From Gaiellasilicea sp963730405 (lineage in GTDB: Bacteria > Actinomycetota > Thermoleophilia > Gaiellales > Gaiellaceae): 64,000 nt of DNA. The notes under the pieces were generated by a model. The model ran no database searches and was not told the origin of the DNA. It worked only from the letters and a program-made list of their open reading frames with translations. Numbering within the stretch: the first letter of the stretch is position 1; every line of letters begins with the position of its first letter. The position numbers and the translations under genes were made by a program. This document shows, piece after piece, positions 46,521 to 55,930 of the stretch. Location: positions 124,001-188,000 of the forward strand of contig CAVSRW010000009.1 of assembly GCA_963730405.1 (NCBI GenBank). Direction: 5' to 3'.

Positions 46521-47918
46521 ATGACCGCGGTCGCCTCCACGAACACGTTCGCGGTGACGAACCCCGCCACGGGCGACGTGCTCGAGCAGGTGCCCCGGCA
46601 CGGGGTCGAGGAGACGCGCGCCGCGATCGCCGCGGCCGAGCGTGCGTACCCCGGCTGGCGCGCGCGCACCGCCAAGGAGCGGGCGCTCGTCCTGCGCCGG
46701 CTCTCCGACCTGATGCTCGAGCGCCAGGACGAGCTGGCGCGGCTGCTCACGAGCGAGCAGGGGAAGCCGCTCGCGGAGGCACGCGGCGAGATCGCCTACG
46801 CCGCCTCGTTCTTCGAGTGGTTCGGCGAGGAGGCGAAACGGGTCTACGGCGACACGATCCCGCCGCATCAGCCCGACAAGCGGATCGTCGTTCTGAAGGA
46901 GCCGATCGGCGTCACCGCCGGGATCACACCGTGGAACTTCCCTGCCGCCATGATCACGCGCAAGGCCGCGCCCGCGCTCGCCGCCGGCTGCACGATCGTG
47001 ATCAAGCCCGCCGAGCAGACGCCGCTGACCGCGCTCGCGCTGGCGGACCTCGCCCGGGAGGCGGGGGTGCCGGACGGGGTGCTCGAGGTCGTGACCGGTG
47101 ACGCCGAGGACGCGCCCGTGATCGGCGGCGAGCTGACGTCGAACCCGACCGTGCGGAAGGTCTCCTTCACCGGCTCGACGGAGATCGGGAAGCTGCTGAT
47201 GGCGCAGTGCGCCGGGACGGTGAAGAAGGTCTCGCTCGAGCTCGGCGGCAACGCGCCGTTCCTCGTCTTCGACGACGCCGACCTCGACGCGGCGGTCGAG
47301 GGCGCGATCATGTGCAAGTTCCGGAACTCCGGCCAGACCTGCGTCTCGGCCAACAGGATCCTCGTCCAGGACACGGTCCACGACGAGTTCGTCTCCCGCT
47401 TCGAGGCGGCGGTCGCGCGCCTCGTCGTCGGCAACGGCCTCGACGACGGCACCCAGGTCGGGCCGCTGATCGACGAGGGGGCGGTCGAGAAGGTCGAGCG
47501 GCACGTCGCCGACGCGACCGGCTCCGGCGCCGAGCTCGTCCGCGGCGGGCGGCGGCTCGAGGGCACCTTCTTCGAGCCGACGGTGCTCACCGGCGTCGAC
47601 GGGTCGATGGCGATGACGAGAGAGGAGACGTTCGGCCCCGTGGCCGGGATCCAGCGCTTCGCCGCCGAGGACGAGGCGATCCGGCTCGCGAACGACACGC
47701 CGTACGGGCTGGCCGCCTACTTCTACAGCCAGAGCCTGAGCCGGGTCTGGCGCGTCTCGGAGGGCCTCGAGTACGGGATCCTCGGCGTCAACACCGGGAT
47801 CATCTCGACGGAGGTCGCGCCGTTCGGCGGGATGAAGGAGTCGGGGATCGGGCGCGAGGGCTCGAGGTACGGCCTCGACGACTGGCTCGAGCTCAAGTAC
47901 GTCTGCCTCGGTGTCTGA
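46521..47918 (+). CDS. NAD(P)-dependent aldehyde dehydrogenase, succinate-semialdehyde dehydrogenase type
   Basis: The 465-residue protein has the ALDH signatures: GVTAGITPWNFPAAMITRK near residues 131-149, NAD-binding FTGSTEIGKLLMAQ near 217, catalytic Glu in SLELGGNAPF near 238, catalytic Cys in FRNSGQTCVSANRI near 273, and the substrate-side EETFGPVAG near 374. Similarity of the N-terminal YGDTIPP and the GabD-like C-terminus (APFGGMKESGIGREG) suggests succinate-semialdehyde dehydrogenase, but related semialdehyde substrates are possible. ATG 46521 follows a TATCCT box. It begins an operon with a small barrel protein, a ThDP enzyme and a lipoprotein. Confidence 0.9.
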   Translation: MTAVASTNTFAVTNPATGDVLEQVPRHGVEETRAAIAAAERAYPGWRARTAKERALVLRRLSDLMLERQDELARLLTSEQGKPLAEARGEIAYAASFFEWFGEEAKRVYGDTIPPHQPDKRIVVLKEPIGVTAGITPWNFPAAMITRKAAPALAAGCTIVIKPAEQTPLTALALADLAREAGVPDGVLEVVTGDAEDAPVIGGELTSNPTVRKVSFTGSTEIGKLLMAQCAGTVKKVSLELGGNAPFLVFDDADLDAAVEGAIMCKFRNSGQTCVSANRILVQDTVHDEFVSRFEAAVARLVVGNGLDDGTQVGPLIDEGAVEKVERHVADATGSGAELVRGGRRLEGTFFEPTVLTGVDGSMAMTREETFGPVAGIQRFAAEDEAIRLANDTPYGLAAYFYSQSLSRVWRVSEGLEYGILGVNTGIISTEVAPFGGMKESGIGREGSRYGLDDWLELKYVCLGV

Positions 47919-47930
47919 AAGCAGAGCCGG

Positions 47931-48407
47931 ATGACGTCGCTCTCCCTCTACGAGGACCTGCTCGCCCCGGGCGAGACGCTCGAGCTCGCCGCGGGTGGGC
48001 GGATCGTCTACGTCGCCTCGGGCGAGCTTGCGTCCCTGCACGCCGGCACGGCCGCGTTCGGCGACGACGAGGCCGCGCTTGCAGCCGGCGCCGACGGCGC
48101 CACCGTCCTCCGCTGGGAGCTGACCGAGTGGTCGGTCGACGACGCGAAGCTCTCGGCGCACGTCGAGCTCGATCCCTGGGCCGACTACGCGATGCGCTGC
48201 GAGCGCGACGGCGGCCCGGCGGAGGGCCAGGGGATCGGGTGTGTCCTCCGCGGCGAGCTCTCGGTCGACGGCGAGACCGTGCAGCCCTTCGGCGCGTTCG
48301 TCGAGCCCGCGGAGGTGTCCGGCGGCGGCTCGTTCGTGCGCGTCGTGCTCGTCCGCGTCGAGGACTCGAACGGCGACGCGCTGGCGCAGGGCGCGATCCA
48401 CCTCTGA
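47931..48407 (+). CDS. Cupin-like small protein in the aldehyde dehydrogenase/ThDP operon
   Basis: The 158-residue protein is beta-rich (GETLELAAGGRIVYVASGEL, VLRWELTEWSVDD, CVLRGELSVDGETVQPFGAF) and looks like a single cupin-type barrel, but the usual metal-ligand histidines are missing. One pattern, RVVLVRVEDSNGDA, is a strand pair near the end. The start ATG 47931 is 12 nt after the dehydrogenase stop, and its stop overlaps the next start by one base (TGATG), so it is part of the operon. I cannot give a function. Confidence 0.7.
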   Translation: MTSLSLYEDLLAPGETLELAAGGRIVYVASGELASLHAGTAAFGDDEAALAAGADGATVLRWELTEWSVDDAKLSAHVELDPWADYAMRCERDGGPAEGQGIGCVLRGELSVDGETVQPFGAFVEPAEVSGGGSFVRVVLVRVEDSNGDALAQGAIHL

Positions 48408-50090
48408 TGCCCCGCACGGGTGGGCAGGTGCTGGTCGACCAGCTGGCGCTGCACGGCGCCGAGCTGGCGTTCTGCGTCCCCGGCGAGAGCTACCTCGCCG
48501 TCCTCGACGCGATTCACGACGCGCCGATTCGGCTCGTCACGTGCCGGCACGAGGCGGCGGCGGCGAACATGGCCGAGGCGTACGGGAAGCTGACCGGCCG
48601 GCCGGGCATCTGCCTCGTCACGCGCGGGCCGGGCGCGACCCACGCCTCGATCGGCGTCCACACCGCCTACCAGGACTCGACCCCGCTGATCCTCCTGATC
48701 GGCCAGGTCGGCCGCGACATGCTCGAGCGCGAGGCGTTCCAGGAGATCGACTACCGGCGCATGTTCAACTCGATGGCGAAGTGGGTCGCGCAGATCGAGA
48801 GTGCCGAGCGCATCCCCGAGCTGCTGGCGCGCGCTTTCACGGTCGCGACCGCGGGCAGGCCCGGCCCGGTCGTGCTCGCGCTGCCGGAGGACATGCTCGT
48901 GGAGGAGGTCGAGGTCGCGGACCCCGGCCCGTACCGGCCGGTGCACACGCACCCGGGCGAACGAGGAGCTCGAGCGGCTCGGCGAGCTGCTCGAGGGAGC
49001 GGAGCGGCCGCTCGTGATCGTCGGCGGCGGCAAGTGGAGCGCGCAGGCGGCCGAGGACATCGTCGCCTTCTGCGAGGCGAACGAGCTGCCGGTCGCGACC
49101 TCGTTCCGGCGCCAGGACTACGTCGACAACCGCTCGCGCGTCTTCGCCGGCCACGTCGGCGTCGGCATCGACCCCGCGCTCGCCCGGCGCGTCTCCGAGG
49201 CCGACCTGCTCCTCGTCGTCGGGCCGCGCCTCGGCGAGATGACGACCGGCGGCTACACGCTGGTCGAGCCGCCGCTGCCGAAGCAGGCGCTCGTGCACGT
49301 CCATGCGGGCGCGGAGGAGCTCGGCCGCGTCTACCAGCCGACGCTCGCGATCCACGCCGGCTCGCCCGAGTTCGCGGCCGCCGCGAGAGAGGCTTGTGTT
49401 TCAGAAACACAAAGTCCTGCCCGGCGCGCCTGGGTCGAGGCGGCCCGCGCTGACTATCTCGCGACGCTCGAGCCCGTCGAGTCGCCGGGTGCGCTGAACC
49501 TGAGCGAGGTGATGGCCGTGCTGCGCGAGCGGCTGCCGGAGGACGCGATCGTCTGCAACGGCGCCGGCAACTTCGCCACCTGGCCGCACCGCTTCTGGCA
49601 GTACACGCGCTACCGGAGCCAGCTGGCGCCGACGAGCGGCGCGATGGGCTACGGCGTTCCGGCGGCGATCGCGGCGAAGATCGTCCACCCGGAGCGGACG
49701 GTCGTCTGCTTCGCCGGCGACGGCGACTTCCTGATGAGCGGCCAGGAGCTCGCGACCGCCGCGCAGGAGCAGGCCGCGGTCCTCTTTCTCGTGGTCGACA
49801 ACGGCATGTACGGGACGATCCGGATGCACCAGGAGCGCGAGTACCCCGGCCGCGTCGTCGGGACGAGCCTGACGAACCCCGACTTCACAGCGTTCGCGGC
49901 CTCGTTCGGCGCGTTCGCGGAGCGAGTCGAGCGGACGGAGGAGTTCGCCGCCGCACTCGAGCGGGCGCTCGCCGCCTCCGGCCCGGCGCTCCTCCACCTC
50001 CGCGTCGACCCGGAGGCGATCACCCCTCACACAACTCTTACGGCCGTGCGGGAGGGCAAGGCGGCCCGCGAACGAACGGAAACCGTGTGA
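48407..50090 (+). pseudogene. Thiamine-diphosphate-dependent enzyme (acetolactate synthase-like), interrupted by one frameshift
   Basis: The N-terminal ThDP pyrimidine-binding domain is intact (GAELAFCVPGESYLAVLDAI, catalytic Glu in TCRHEAAAANMAEAYGKLTG). After RPVHTHP near 48955-48965 the frame shifts +1 and continues ANEELERLGELLEGAERPLV, the central domain, and the ThDP-binding C-terminal domain with GDGDFLMSGQELATAAQEQ near its end. Deleting one G restores about 560 residues, the full family length. Relatives include acetolactate synthase, benzoylformate decarboxylase and glyoxylate carboligase; the sequence does not decide between them. The single simple lesion in an operon with intact neighbours suggests a sequence error. 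Confidence 0.82.
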
Positions 50091-50716
50091 GGACCCTGCC
50101 CGCGATCCTGCTCGCCGCGCTGGCGCTCGCCGGCTGCGGCTCCGAGGAGCCGGATCAGGCGGCCGCACCGGAGCCGGTCACCGTCACGGAGACGGTGACC
50201 GAGACGGTGCCCGAGACGCTGCCGCCCGCGACGACCGCGCCGCAGGCCGAGTGCTCCACCTCGGCGCTGCGGCTGACCCTGCCCGAGCAGGAGCTCCCGC
50301 CTGCCGTCGCGGACGTGCGCAGGCGCGTCTTCGACGCCGCGGTCGCCTGCGACTACGACACGCTGGAGGAGATCGCGCTGGAGCAGGGCGAGGGGTTCAC
50401 CTTCAGCTACGGCGCGGGCACCGACGCGTCCGAGTACTGGCGCCAGGCCGAGGAGTCGGGTGAGGAGCCGGAGCCGATGCGTGCGCTCGCGGCGATCCTG
50501 ACGCTGCCCTACACACGGAACGAGTCGGGCTCCTACGCCTGGCCGACCGCGTACAACGAGAGCCCGACGGACGGAGACTGGCAGGCGCTCGTCGACTCCG
50601 GCCTCTACGACGCACAGACCGTCGAGCAGATGAAGACCCAGGGCACGGGCTATCTCGGCTACCGCACTGCAATCACGCCCGAGGGCGACTGGCAGTTCTT
50701 CGTCGCCGGCGACTGA
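50087..50716 (+). CDS. Lipoprotein, unknown function
   Basis: GTG 50087 overlaps the ThDP-enzyme stop (GTGA) and gives 209 residues. The lipobox ALALAGC puts the lipidated Cys near residue 17, followed by a Thr/Glu/Pro-rich linker (VTVTETVTETVPETLPPATT) and a globular part of about 150 residues with four conserved-looking aromatic clusters (FSYGAGTDASEYW, LPYTRNESGSYAWP, YLGYRTAITPEGDWQFF). No family recognised, though the end resembles small extracytoplasmic domains of actinobacteria. The role is unknown. It is the last gene of the operon. Confidence 0.78.
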   Translation: MRTLPAILLAALALAGCGSEEPDQAAAPEPVTVTETVTETVPETLPPATTAPQAECSTSALRLTLPEQELPPAVADVRRRVFDAAVACDYDTLEEIALEQGEGFTFSYGAGTDASEYWRQAEESGEEPEPMRALAAILTLPYTRNESGSYAWPTAYNESPTDGDWQALVDSGLYDAQTVEQMKTQGTGYLGYRTAITPEGDWQFFVAGD

Positions 50717-50753
50717 CGCGCGATCCCCGGCCGGCTGCGCCTCCCGCCCGGCT

Positions 50754-50865
50754 GGAGCCGGGCTCCGGCGCCGCCTCGCACCGCTCGCGGCGCTCCAGCC
50801 GGCGGCCCGTACCTCCGTACTGTTCCACCGGCCTGCGCACCGCGAGCGACGCGCCGGGAACCGCG
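50754..50865 (+). repeat. Structured intergenic repeat, copy 2 (about 112 bp)
   Basis: Relative of 36862-36972 on the same strand. It shares GGAGCCGG, CGCCTCGC, GCGCTCCA, GGCGGCCCGT, ACTGTTCC and CGCGCCGGGA in the same order. The central hairpin is GTAC-CTCC-GTAC (50809-50820) in place of GTGC-TGAA-GCAC. It lies between the lipoprotein gene and a convergent small gene. Confidence 0.65.
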
Positions 50866-50890
50866 CGTCAGCCCGGATGAGGGCTAGCGG

Positions 50891-51046
50891 CTAGAAGTAC
50901 TTCACGAGCCGCGAGCCGTGGCCGCACTCGCGGTGCTTGACGCCGCAGCGGCGGCAGGTCCAGTGCTCCCAGACGATCCACTTCAGGTGCTGGAGCTCGA
51001 GTGCGATCAGCGCCACGCACCAGAGCAGGATCTGTCCGTCGTTCAT
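50891..51046 (-). CDS. Small membrane protein with a zinc-ribbon-like tail
   Basis: ATG 51046 gives 51 residues (a longer frame from 51082 adds a low-complexity start). The N-terminal half is one transmembrane segment (QILLWCVALIALELQHLKWI), followed by WEHWTCRRCGVKHRECGHGS, with CxxC and a nearby CxH that could form a zinc site. The protein ends in a basic RLVKYF. The composition is not random and the Cys/His spacing is compact, so it is probably real. It is isolated among repeats. Function unknown. Confidence 0.6.
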   Translation of the reverse strand: MNDGQILLWCVALIALELQHLKWIVWEHWTCRRCGVKHRECGHGSRLVKYF

Positions 51047-51149
51047 CGCTCTAGATTGTCGGACTCGGGGGTGGCCGCGCAATAGGCCGCCCGGCCGATC
51101 TTGCCAGCCACTGGTCCCACCTAACGGCCGGCGAACACTGCTCCTGGCC

Positions 51150-51284
51150 GCGAAGCGGCCCCTTCAGGGGTCTGCGCGCTTCGGCATCTGCTCGGCAGAT
51201 GCCGAAGCATGCGACGGAAGAGCGCGAAGCGGCCCCTTCAGGGGTCTTCGCGCGGTGAGCATCCGCTCTTCGCGGATGCTCACC
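51150..51284. repeat. Tandem structured array: two copies of a 24-bp repeat, each followed by a long hairpin
   Basis: GCGAAGCGGCCCCTTCAGGG plus GTCT occurs identically at 51150-51173 and 51224-51247. After the first comes a perfect 14-bp hairpin (arm GCTTCGGCATCTGC at 51178, loop TCG). After the second comes a perfect 13-bp hairpin (arm GGTGAGCATCCGC at 51254, loop TCTTC). The stems share GCATC[T/C]GC with the matching change on the other arm. It lies between the small gene at 51046 and the malate synthase stop. Confidence 0.75.
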
Positions 51285-51293
51285 TTGCGCCAA

Positions 51294-52775
51294 CTAGCGC
51301 AGCCGCGCGTAGGCCGGGAGCGTGAGGAACTCGACGAACTCGTCGCCGAGCGCGACCTGCTCGAAGAGCTCTCGCGCTTCGTCGTAGTCGCCGTCGAGCT
51401 TGGCGAGCTCCTCCTCGATCGCGGCGTCGACGTCCTCGCGCGCGACCTTGGCGTGCGCGAGCCACTGCCAGACCTGCGAGCGGGAGATCTCGGACGTGGC
51501 CGCATCCTCCATCAGGTTGAAGATCGCGACCGCGCCCGATCCCCGCAGCCAGGCGGCGAGGTACTGGATCCCGACCGAGACGTTGTTGTGCAGCCCTCCC
51601 ATCGTGATCTCTCCCGGCGTCGAGGCGACGTCGAGCAGATCGGCCGCGGTCGAGGTGACGTCGTCGCGCCGCCGGTCGACCTGGTTCTGCCGCTCGCCGA
51701 GCACACGATCGAAGATCTCCATCGCCACGGGCACGAGATCGGGGTGCGCGACCCAGGTGCCGTCGAAGCCCTGGCCGGCCTCCCGCTCCTTGTCCTCGCG
51801 CACCTTCGCGAGCGCCGCCGCGTTCACCTCGGGGTCGCGGCGGGAGGGGATGAACGCGGCCATCCCGCCCATCGCGTGCGCGCCGCGCGCGTGGCACGTC
51901 TTCACGAGCAGCTCGGTGTACGCGCGCATGAACGGCACCGCCATCGTCACGTCCGCCCGGTCGGGCAGGACGAACTCGGGCCGGTGTCCGAGCTTCTTGA
52001 TCACGCTGAAGATGTAGTCCCAGCGCCCGGCGTTCAGCCCCGCCGAGTGCTCCCGGAGCTCGTAGAGGATCTCGTCCATCTCGAACGCGGCCAGGATCGT
52101 CTCGATCAGGACGGTTGCCTTGATCGTCCCCTGCGGCACGCCGAGCTCGTCCTGCGCCCAGACGAAGACGTCGTTCCAGAGCCGCGCCTCCAGGTGCGAC
52201 TCGAGCTTCGGCAGGTAGAACCAGGTGCCGCCCCTGGCGTGGTTGCGGAAGAAGTAGAGGCCGAAGTCGAACAGGCTCGCCGAGATCGGCGCCCCGTCGA
52301 CCTCGAAGTGCCGTTCCTCGAGATGCCAGCCGCGCGGGCGCACGAGCAGCGTCGCAACCTCGTCGTTCAGGGCGTACTGCTTCTCGCCGGTGTCGAGGCT
52401 GATCGTGCGCTCGAGCGCGTCGGTCAGGTTGACCTGGCCCTCGATGCAGTTCTGCCAGGTCGGCGAGTTCGAGTCCTCGAAGTCGGCCATGAACATCTTC
52501 GCGCCCGAGTTGAGCGCGTTGATCACCATCTTCCGGTCGACCGGGCCGGTGATCTCGACGCGCCGGTCCTGCAGCTCCGCCGGCACGGGCTCGACGTGCC
52601 AGTCGCCCTCCCGGACGTCCTTCGTCTCGGGCAGGAAGTCGGGCAGCTCTCCTTCGCGCAGACGCCCCGCCCGCTCGTGCCTGGCCGCGAGCAGCTCCCG
52701 CCGCCGCGGGCCGAAGCGGCGCTCGAGCTCGGTCAGGAACGCGACCGCGTCCGGCGTCAGGACCTGCTCCTCCAT
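51294..52775 (-). CDS. aceB: Malate synthase A
   Basis: The 493-residue protein condenses glyoxylate and acetyl-CoA to malate. Typical features are RREIT-like GPVDRKMVINALNSGAKMFM near residues 77-96, the ADFEDSNSPTW motif near 97, RPRGWHLEERH near 145, KATVLIETILAAFEMDEILY near 218 (the SLLETLPA-equivalent), GRWDYIFSVIKKL near 250, and MGGMAAFIPSRRDPEVN near 309 with the C-terminal domain after it. ATG 52775 starts the protein. No isocitrate lyase is seen, so the source of glyoxylate lies elsewhere. The gene is 9 bp behind the fusion-protein gene and likely in the same transcript. Hairpin array follows the stop. Confidence 0.94.
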   Translation of the reverse strand: MEEQVLTPDAVAFLTELERRFGPRRRELLAARHERAGRLREGELPDFLPETKDVREGDWHVEPVPAELQDRRVEITGPVDRKMVINALNSGAKMFMADFEDSNSPTWQNCIEGQVNLTDALERTISLDTGEKQYALNDEVATLLVRPRGWHLEERHFEVDGAPISASLFDFGLYFFRNHARGGTWFYLPKLESHLEARLWNDVFVWAQDELGVPQGTIKATVLIETILAAFEMDEILYELREHSAGLNAGRWDYIFSVIKKLGHRPEFVLPDRADVTMAVPFMRAYTELLVKTCHARGAHAMGGMAAFIPSRRDPEVNAAALAKVREDKEREAGQGFDGTWVAHPDLVPVAMEIFDRVLGERQNQVDRRRDDVTSTAADLLDVASTPGEITMGGLHNNVSVGIQYLAAWLRGSGAVAIFNLMEDAATSEISRSQVWQWLAHAKVAREDVDAAIEEELAKLDGDYDEARELFEQVALGDEFVEFLTLPAYARLR

Positions 52776-52784
52776 GCCGGGACT

Positions 52785-55700
52785 CTACGGCGTCACGGTG
52801 AGCAGGCGGTCGGCCGCGACGTCGGCAAGCCGCGTCTCGCGCCCGTCCGGCCGGCGAACCACGAGCTCGCGGACGGTCGTCGCGGCGCCGAGCCCGAAGT
52901 GAACGCGGGGATCCTCCGATGAGAGATAGCTGCCGCCGGCGTGCACCTCGCGCACGAGCCGGCGGCCTCCCGGCAGCACGGCGGTGACCCTCGTGCCCGG
53001 CGCGAAGCGGTCGAGCTTCACCGTCAGCCAGTGGCCGGCCGCGCCGTCGTTCCGGAGCAGCATCAGCCTGCCGCCCACGGAGTTGACCGCGAAATCGACG
53101 TCGCCGTCGTTGTCGTAGTCGGCGGCGGCGAGGCCGCGCCCGTTCGTGCGTCGGAGCGAGGCTGTGCCGACCGCAATGCCGGCGTTCGCGAACTCTCCGC
53201 GACGCCCCTCGCCGGTCAGGTTCTCGAGCACCTGGAGCCGCTCCGCGCTCTTCGCCAGGGTCTCGACCGGGATTGCCCCGTTCGCGAGCACGAGGTCGAG
53301 ATTCGTGTCGAGGTCGAGATCGACCCACGACACGCCCCAGCCCGTGTAGTCCGTGCCGAGCGCGGGGGCGAAGTCGGGCCGCGCATCCTCGAACGCGGTC
53401 GGGGTGCTGCGGTAGGCGGCGTGGAGCTGGCGCCGCGAGTTGGTCACGAACAGGTCGTCGCGGGCGTCGAGGCTGTAGTCGCCGGCCGCGATGCCCATGC
53501 CCGCGTTCGGATCGTCCACGCCGGCCCGGCGTGCTCGCTCGACGAAGCGGAAGCCGAGGCCGTCGGGGCGGGCGACGTTCAGGTAGAGCCGGTTCGGGTC
53601 GAGGTCGTTCGCGACGTAGAGATCGAGGCGACCGTCGTCGTCGACGTCGGTGAAGACCGCGCCGAGCCCGTGGTCGACGTGGGCCGGCTCGAGCCCGGCC
53701 TGGCGGCCGACCTCGCGGAAGCGGGAGCGGCCCTTGGCGTCGGTGCCCTCGTTGAGGTAGAGCCGGTCGCGCACGCCGGCGACGTTGGAAGGGAACCCGC
53801 CGGCGGCGCCGGGAACCGGGACGGTCACGTCTGCGTAGCCCGCCACGAAGAGGTCCGGGCGGCCGTCGCCGTTGACGTCGCCGACGGCGGCGCCGGCGTG
53901 CCAACCGGGCTCGTTGATCCCGGCGGCCCGCGCACCCTCGGTGAAGGTGCCGTCGCCGTTGCCCCAGAGGAGGGCGTCGTAGCCGTTGGTGGCGGCGTTG
54001 TAGCCCGCCGTCGTCACGAACAGGTCGGTCTTGCCGTCCTGGTTGAAGTCGGCCGCGACGCAGCCGCTCCCACGAAGCGGCAGATCGGCGCCGGAGCCGC
54101 GGCTGACGTCCTCGAACCGGCCGCCCACGTTGCGGAAGAGCGCGCTCCGCGGCAGCCCGCCGCGCTCGGTCCACTGGACGTACTCCTCGTCGCCGTACGC
54201 GTTGACGGCGAAGAGGTCGAGCCGGCCGTCGTCGTCGTAGTCGAGCCAGCAGAGCCCGCCGCCCATCATCGGCGCCTCCTCGTGGGTCATCCCGAACCGG
54301 AACGCGGCATGCCGGAAGTCGAGCCCGACCTGGGCGGCGACGTCCTGCAGCCGCACGCCGCCGAGGCTGTCGGAGCGCGAGACCGGCAAGGCGGACGGGG
54401 CGGCCGATCCCCGTGTCGCCGTGATCAGGTAGCGACCGTCCTTCAGGACGAGCTCGAAGGTCTCGGCGAAACGGCTCGCGGTGCCGCGCCGCTCGACCGT
54501 TCCCGTTGCGTCGGCGACGACGAGCGGGGGCGACTGGCCCTCGGCCGGCTCGAGCGTCACTCGCACGCGCCGGACCGAGTAGCCGGGGGCGTCGGGTGCA
54601 CCGGCCGCCGCCGAGTCGATCTGCCGCCACAGCCCGGCGAGGCGGGCGCCGTCTGCGCTTGCCGTCGCCCGCTCGCGGTCGCGCAGGCGCAGTGCCTCGG
54701 ATTCGTTCTCGAGGTCGGCGACGAGGTCGAGCGCGATTCGTTCCGCCGTTCGGCGATCGATCGGCGCGATCCCTTTCGCCGTTCGCACGGTCACCTCCGG
54801 GAGCCCGCCTGCGGGGGCGGGCAGGACCCTCGCCTCCGCGCTCGAGCGGGCGGGGATTCCGGCGACGACGAGCAGGCCGACGAACGTGACCGCGCCGGCG
54901 AGGGCCGCGGCGCCGACGGTGCGGCTCGACCAGTGGCGGCGTCTCAGGGCGGCGCCCATCAGCTCGAGCACGGGCCGCGCAGCGCAGACGAGCGCGAGTG
55001 CGCCGAGCAGGGCGACCTTCGCGCCGAACTCGGTCGTCTGCGGGGCGATCAGGAGCGCCGCGAGCAGCCCGATTGCCACGGCGTAGGCCCAGCGCCCGCG
55101 CTTGCCCGCGGGGATCGTCTTGGGGTCGGTGATCATGAAGAAGAGGAAGACGAGGATCTCGGGGGAGAAGGCGAGGATCCGCCAGAAGTGCCAGTCCGAG
55201 ACGGGGCCGAGGTGCCAGCGTGCGGTCATGTCGTGGCCGCTCGCCGCGAGCACGGCGATCGAGGCCACGAAGGTGACCCAGAAGGTGACCGCGATGTGGA
55301 GCAGGCGCAGCCGCCGCAGGATCGCGAAGCCGCCGCCGACGATGATCGCGAGCGCCAGCGCCAGCCAGAACGACATCGGCCCCCACCAGAACTCGAGCGG
55401 GTCGGCGAGCTCCGGGCCGAGCAGCAGGAAGCAGAGGACGAGCCCGAAGTTCGACGGATTGAAGACGTGCCCGCCCCGGAACTGGATCAGGTGCTTCGAG
55501 AGCAGCGAGACGGCTGCGGTGCCGGCGAAGATCCACCAGCCGTTCATGCTCCACCAGTCGCCGTGCTCGGTCCCGGGCACGCGCAGGATGAACGCGACCC
55601 CGTTGCCGGTCAGGAGCGCGCTGGCCGGCCAGAGGATCACCTTCTGCCGTCGGAACGCGATCCCGACCTCGAGCACAGCGCAGGTGAGCAGAGAGACCAG

Positions 55701-55877
55701 GATCTGCGCGATCGAGAGCCGGAACTCGAAGGCCACCTGGCCGAGCACCTGCAGGGAGACGATCACCGCGGCCAGGTGGAGGCGCGGGTCGCGGATGCTC
55801 GGGAGCAGGACCGGGTAGGCGGTCCCCCGGATCCGTAGGGTCGGCCGGGCGGGGCCGTTGGCGACGGGCGCGCTCAT
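52785..55877 (-). CDS. RnfD/NqrB-like membrane domain fused to FG-GAP repeats and an ASPIC/UnbV domain
   Basis: ATG 55877 gives 1030 residues. Residues about 30-340 have nine or ten transmembrane helices with FNPSNFGLVL and MITDPKTIPAG, features of the NQR2/RnfD/RnfE family. A linker (about 345-500) is followed by seven or more FG-GAP/VCBS blades from about 545 to 930, each with a calcium-type loop such as DYDDDGRLDLF, DFNQDGKTDLF, DVNGDGRPDLF or DYDNDGDVDF. The last 90 residues are an ASPIC/UnbV domain (HWLTVKLDRF, GGSYLSSEDPRVHFGLG), as in CRTAC1-type proteins. The propeller should lie outside the cell. RnfD normally carries FMN for ion-pumping electron transfer, but the fusion's activity is unknown. 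Confidence 0.88.
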   Translation of the reverse strand: MSAPVANGPARPTLRIRGTAYPVLLPSIRDPRLHLAAVIVSLQVLGQVAFEFRLSIAQILVSLLTCAVLEVGIAFRRQKVILWPASALLTGNGVAFILRVPGTEHGDWWSMNGWWIFAGTAAVSLLSKHLIQFRGGHVFNPSNFGLVLCFLLLGPELADPLEFWWGPMSFWLALALAIIVGGGFAILRRLRLLHIAVTFWVTFVASIAVLAASGHDMTARWHLGPVSDWHFWRILAFSPEILVFLFFMITDPKTIPAGKRGRWAYAVAIGLLAALLIAPQTTEFGAKVALLGALALVCAARPVLELMGAALRRRHWSSRTVGAAALAGAVTFVGLLVVAGIPARSSAEARVLPAPAGGLPEVTVRTAKGIAPIDRRTAERIALDLVADLENESEALRLRDRERATASADGARLAGLWRQIDSAAAGAPDAPGYSVRRVRVTLEPAEGQSPPLVVADATGTVERRGTASRFAETFELVLKDGRYLITATRGSAAPSALPVSRSDSLGGVRLQDVAAQVGLDFRHAAFRFGMTHEEAPMMGGGLCWLDYDDDGRLDLFAVNAYGDEEYVQWTERGGLPRSALFRNVGGRFEDVSRGSGADLPLRGSGCVAADFNQDGKTDLFVTTAGYNAATNGYDALLWGNGDGTFTEGARAAGINEPGWHAGAAVGDVNGDGRPDLFVAGYADVTVPVPGAAGGFPSNVAGVRDRLYLNEGTDAKGRSRFREVGRQAGLEPAHVDHGLGAVFTDVDDDGRLDLYVANDLDPNRLYLNVARPDGLGFRFVERARRAGVDDPNAGMGIAAGDYSLDARDDLFVTNSRRQLHAAYRSTPTAFEDARPDFAPALGTDYTGWGVSWVDLDLDTNLDLVLANGAIPVETLAKSAERLQVLENLTGEGRRGEFANAGIAVGTASLRRTNGRGLAAADYDNDGDVDFAVNSVGGRLMLLRNDGAAGHWLTVKLDRFAPGTRVTAVLPGGRRLVREVHAGGSYLSSEDPRVHFGLGAATTVRELVVRRPDGRETRLADVAADRLLTVTP

Positions 55878-55930
55878 CGACCACCCATGGTGCCGTCTCC
55901 GGCGCGTCCCCACAACGCCCGAGCACGCGG

